Shown here piece after piece: positions 5,789-6,608 of a stretch of 6,608 nt of DNA (its first letter is position 1; each line of letters starts with the position of its first letter). The stretch spans positions 1 through 6,608 of the forward strand of contig JAFQNU010000155.1 in NCBI GenBank assembly GCA_017420825.1, read 5' to 3'. Source of the DNA: Clostridia bacterium (lineage in GTDB: Bacteria > Bacillota > Clostridia > UBA1381). Position numbers and translations under genes: made by a program. The notes beneath the pieces are model-generated. The model was given only the letters and a program-made list of their open reading frames with translations, was not told the origin of the DNA and made no database searches.

Positions 5789-6244
5789 ATGCGTAGATTT
5801 TTAAAAAGCTTTAAATATGCGGCAAACGGCATAAAATCAGCCTTTTTATCAGAACGGAATATGCGCGTCCACCTCCTGATAGCTGTGCTGATAGTCATTT
5901 TTGCTTACTTCTTTGGTCTTAACAAATCCGAGTGGGCAGTTTTATTTTTAACTATAGCTATGGTTTTTGCTGCGGAAATGTTTAACACTGCCATTGAATG
6001 CACTGTTAACACTGCAACAGACGAATATAAAAAGTCTGCAATGCTTGCAAAGGACACCGCCGCAGGTGCTGTGCTTGTGTGTGCCATATTCGCTGTGATT
6101 GTAGGGTTTATGCTCTTTTTTGACATACCCCGTATTATTTCCACCCTTACATATATTTTCACAACACCCCATGTTCTGATTGTTTGCATCACAACAGGTA
6201 TACTCGGATTAATATTTGTAACGGGAAAATGTACGAAAAAATAA
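5789..6244 (+). CDS. dgkA: Diacylglycerol/undecaprenol kinase DgkA family, with extra C-terminal helix
   Basis: A 151-residue integral membrane lipid kinase. Firmicute members phosphorylate undecaprenol, feeding the cell-wall carrier lipid; enterobacterial ones use diacylglycerol. Helices lie at about 28-44, 47-68, 90-112 and 126-146. Without gaps (offset of 6) it aligns with E. coli DgkA active-site residues: E22 (E28), E63 (E69), N66 (N72), E70 (E76), K88 (K94) and D89 (D95). Position 74 is Asn where E. coli D80 and B. subtilis have Asp. The motif A-K-D-T-A-A-G-A-V (87-95) is typical. The fourth helix and basic end K-C-T-K-K exceed the three-helix 120-residue norm. The start is ATG 5789, 7 nt after AAAGGAG (5775-5781). 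It ends with tandem TAA stops, 25 nt before era, with no cdd between. Confidence 0.9.
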   Translation: MRRFLKSFKYAANGIKSAFLSERNMRVHLLIAVLIVIFAYFFGLNKSEWAVLFLTIAMVFAAEMFNTAIECTVNTATDEYKKSAMLAKDTAAGAVLVCAIFAVIVGFMLFFDIPRIISTLTYIFTTPHVLIVCITTGILGLIFVTGKCTKK

Positions 6245-6269
6245 TAATTTAACGAAAGGATTTTATAGC

Positions 6270-6608
6270 GTGAAAAAAAAAGAATTTAAGTCCGGCTTCT
6301 GCTCTATTGTAGGAATGGCAAATGTCGGCAAATCAACACTCTTAAATCAGATAGCAGGGCAAAAAATTGCCATTGTTTCAGATAAACCTCAAACTACAAG
6401 AACTAAAATTCTTGCAATTCATACAACCGATGAGGAACAGATTATTTTTACCGATACCCCTGGAATTCATAAGCCTCACAATAAGCTTGGCGAAATCATG
6501 GTAAAGACAGCAAATGACTCTATGCATGAGATGGACGTAATTATTTTTGTTGTTGATTCCTCTAAGGGTATTGCCGAAATGGAAAAGGAAATTGCAAAGA
6601 ATATTGCA
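6270..6608 (+). CDS. era: GTPase Era, N-terminal part (cut by window end)
   Basis: The first 113 codons of Era, the GTPase that binds 16S rRNA near its 3' end and assists 30S subunit assembly; the KH RNA-binding domain lies beyond the window. The start is GTG 6270, 9 nt after AAAGGA (6255-6260). The GTPase motifs are G1 G-M-A-N-V-G-K-S-T (about 15-23), switch I with D-K-P-Q-T-T-R-T-K (38-46), G3 D-T-P-G-I-H-K (62-68) and the hydrophobic strand V-I-I-F-V-V-D (90-96). G1 differs from the common Era form G-R-P-N-V-G-K-S: Arg-Pro is replaced by Met-Ala, while the catalytic N-V-G-K-S-T is intact. Its place after dgkA is the standard operon order. No frameshift is seen up to the edge. Confidence 0.95.
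   Translation, partial: MKKKEFKSGFCSIVGMANVGKSTLLNQIAGQKIAIVSDKPQTTRTKILAIHTTDEEQIIFTDTPGIHKPHNKLGEIMVKTANDSMHEMDVIIFVVDSSKGIAEMEKEIAKNIA

Noticed and set aside
5905..6192. Two minus-strand frames opposite dgkA
   Set aside because: Both are antisense shadows of a gene whose active-site motifs are intact; no ribosome sites or family resemblance.

Overview
The window looks like chromosomal core DNA from an endospore-forming, low-GC Clostridia-type Firmicute. The DNA is AT-rich, Shine-Dalgarno sites are strong (AAAGGAG, GAAAGGA, GGGAG), and the gene order is the conserved yqfC-yqfD-phoH-ybeY-dgkA-era block. YlbJ, YqfC and YqfD are found essentially only in spore formers. The species cannot be named from this sequence. 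No mobile element, CRISPR array, phage gene or sign of recent transfer was seen.

Layout. 1-56: probable 3' terminator of a plus-strand gene lying off the window, otherwise empty. 57-204: a tRNA-Glu(CTC) gene on the minus strand with encoded CCA, its own terminator and a perfect-consensus sigma-A promoter. That promoter is interlocked with the plus-strand promoter of the next gene. 259-1056: a small-conductance mechanosensitive channel (MscS family). 1061-1095: a hairpin terminator shared by converging genes. 1074-2597 (minus): a two-gene unit, ylbJ (sporulation membrane protein) followed by an uncharacterised four-helix membrane protein. 2598-2709: a divergent control region between ylbJ and yqfC with sigma-E-like promoter candidates. 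2710-6608 (plus): one tightly packed operon, yqfC, yqfD, phoH, ybeY, dgkA and the first 113 codons of era, running off the right edge.

How the genes fit together. YqfC, YqfD and YlbJ belong to the mother-cell (sigma-E) sporulation programme in Bacillus subtilis; here they share one divergent intergenic region. PhoH (P-loop NTPase), YbeY (rRNA-maturation endoribonuclease) and Era (ribosome-assembly GTPase) form a ribosome/RNA-quality group. DgkA recycles undecaprenol (or diacylglycerol) for envelope synthesis. Compared with B. subtilis, pgpH (yqfF) is missing between phoH and ybeY, which overlap by 59 nt, and cdd is missing between dgkA and era.

Nothing here is a clearly new biological system. 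The points most worth a second look are the interlocked tRNA/mscS promoters, the phoH-ybeY overlap at the site where pgpH is missing, the uncharacterised membrane protein paired with ylbJ, the shared terminator that forms the end of a coding region, and an Asp-to-Asn change at a conserved DgkA position.
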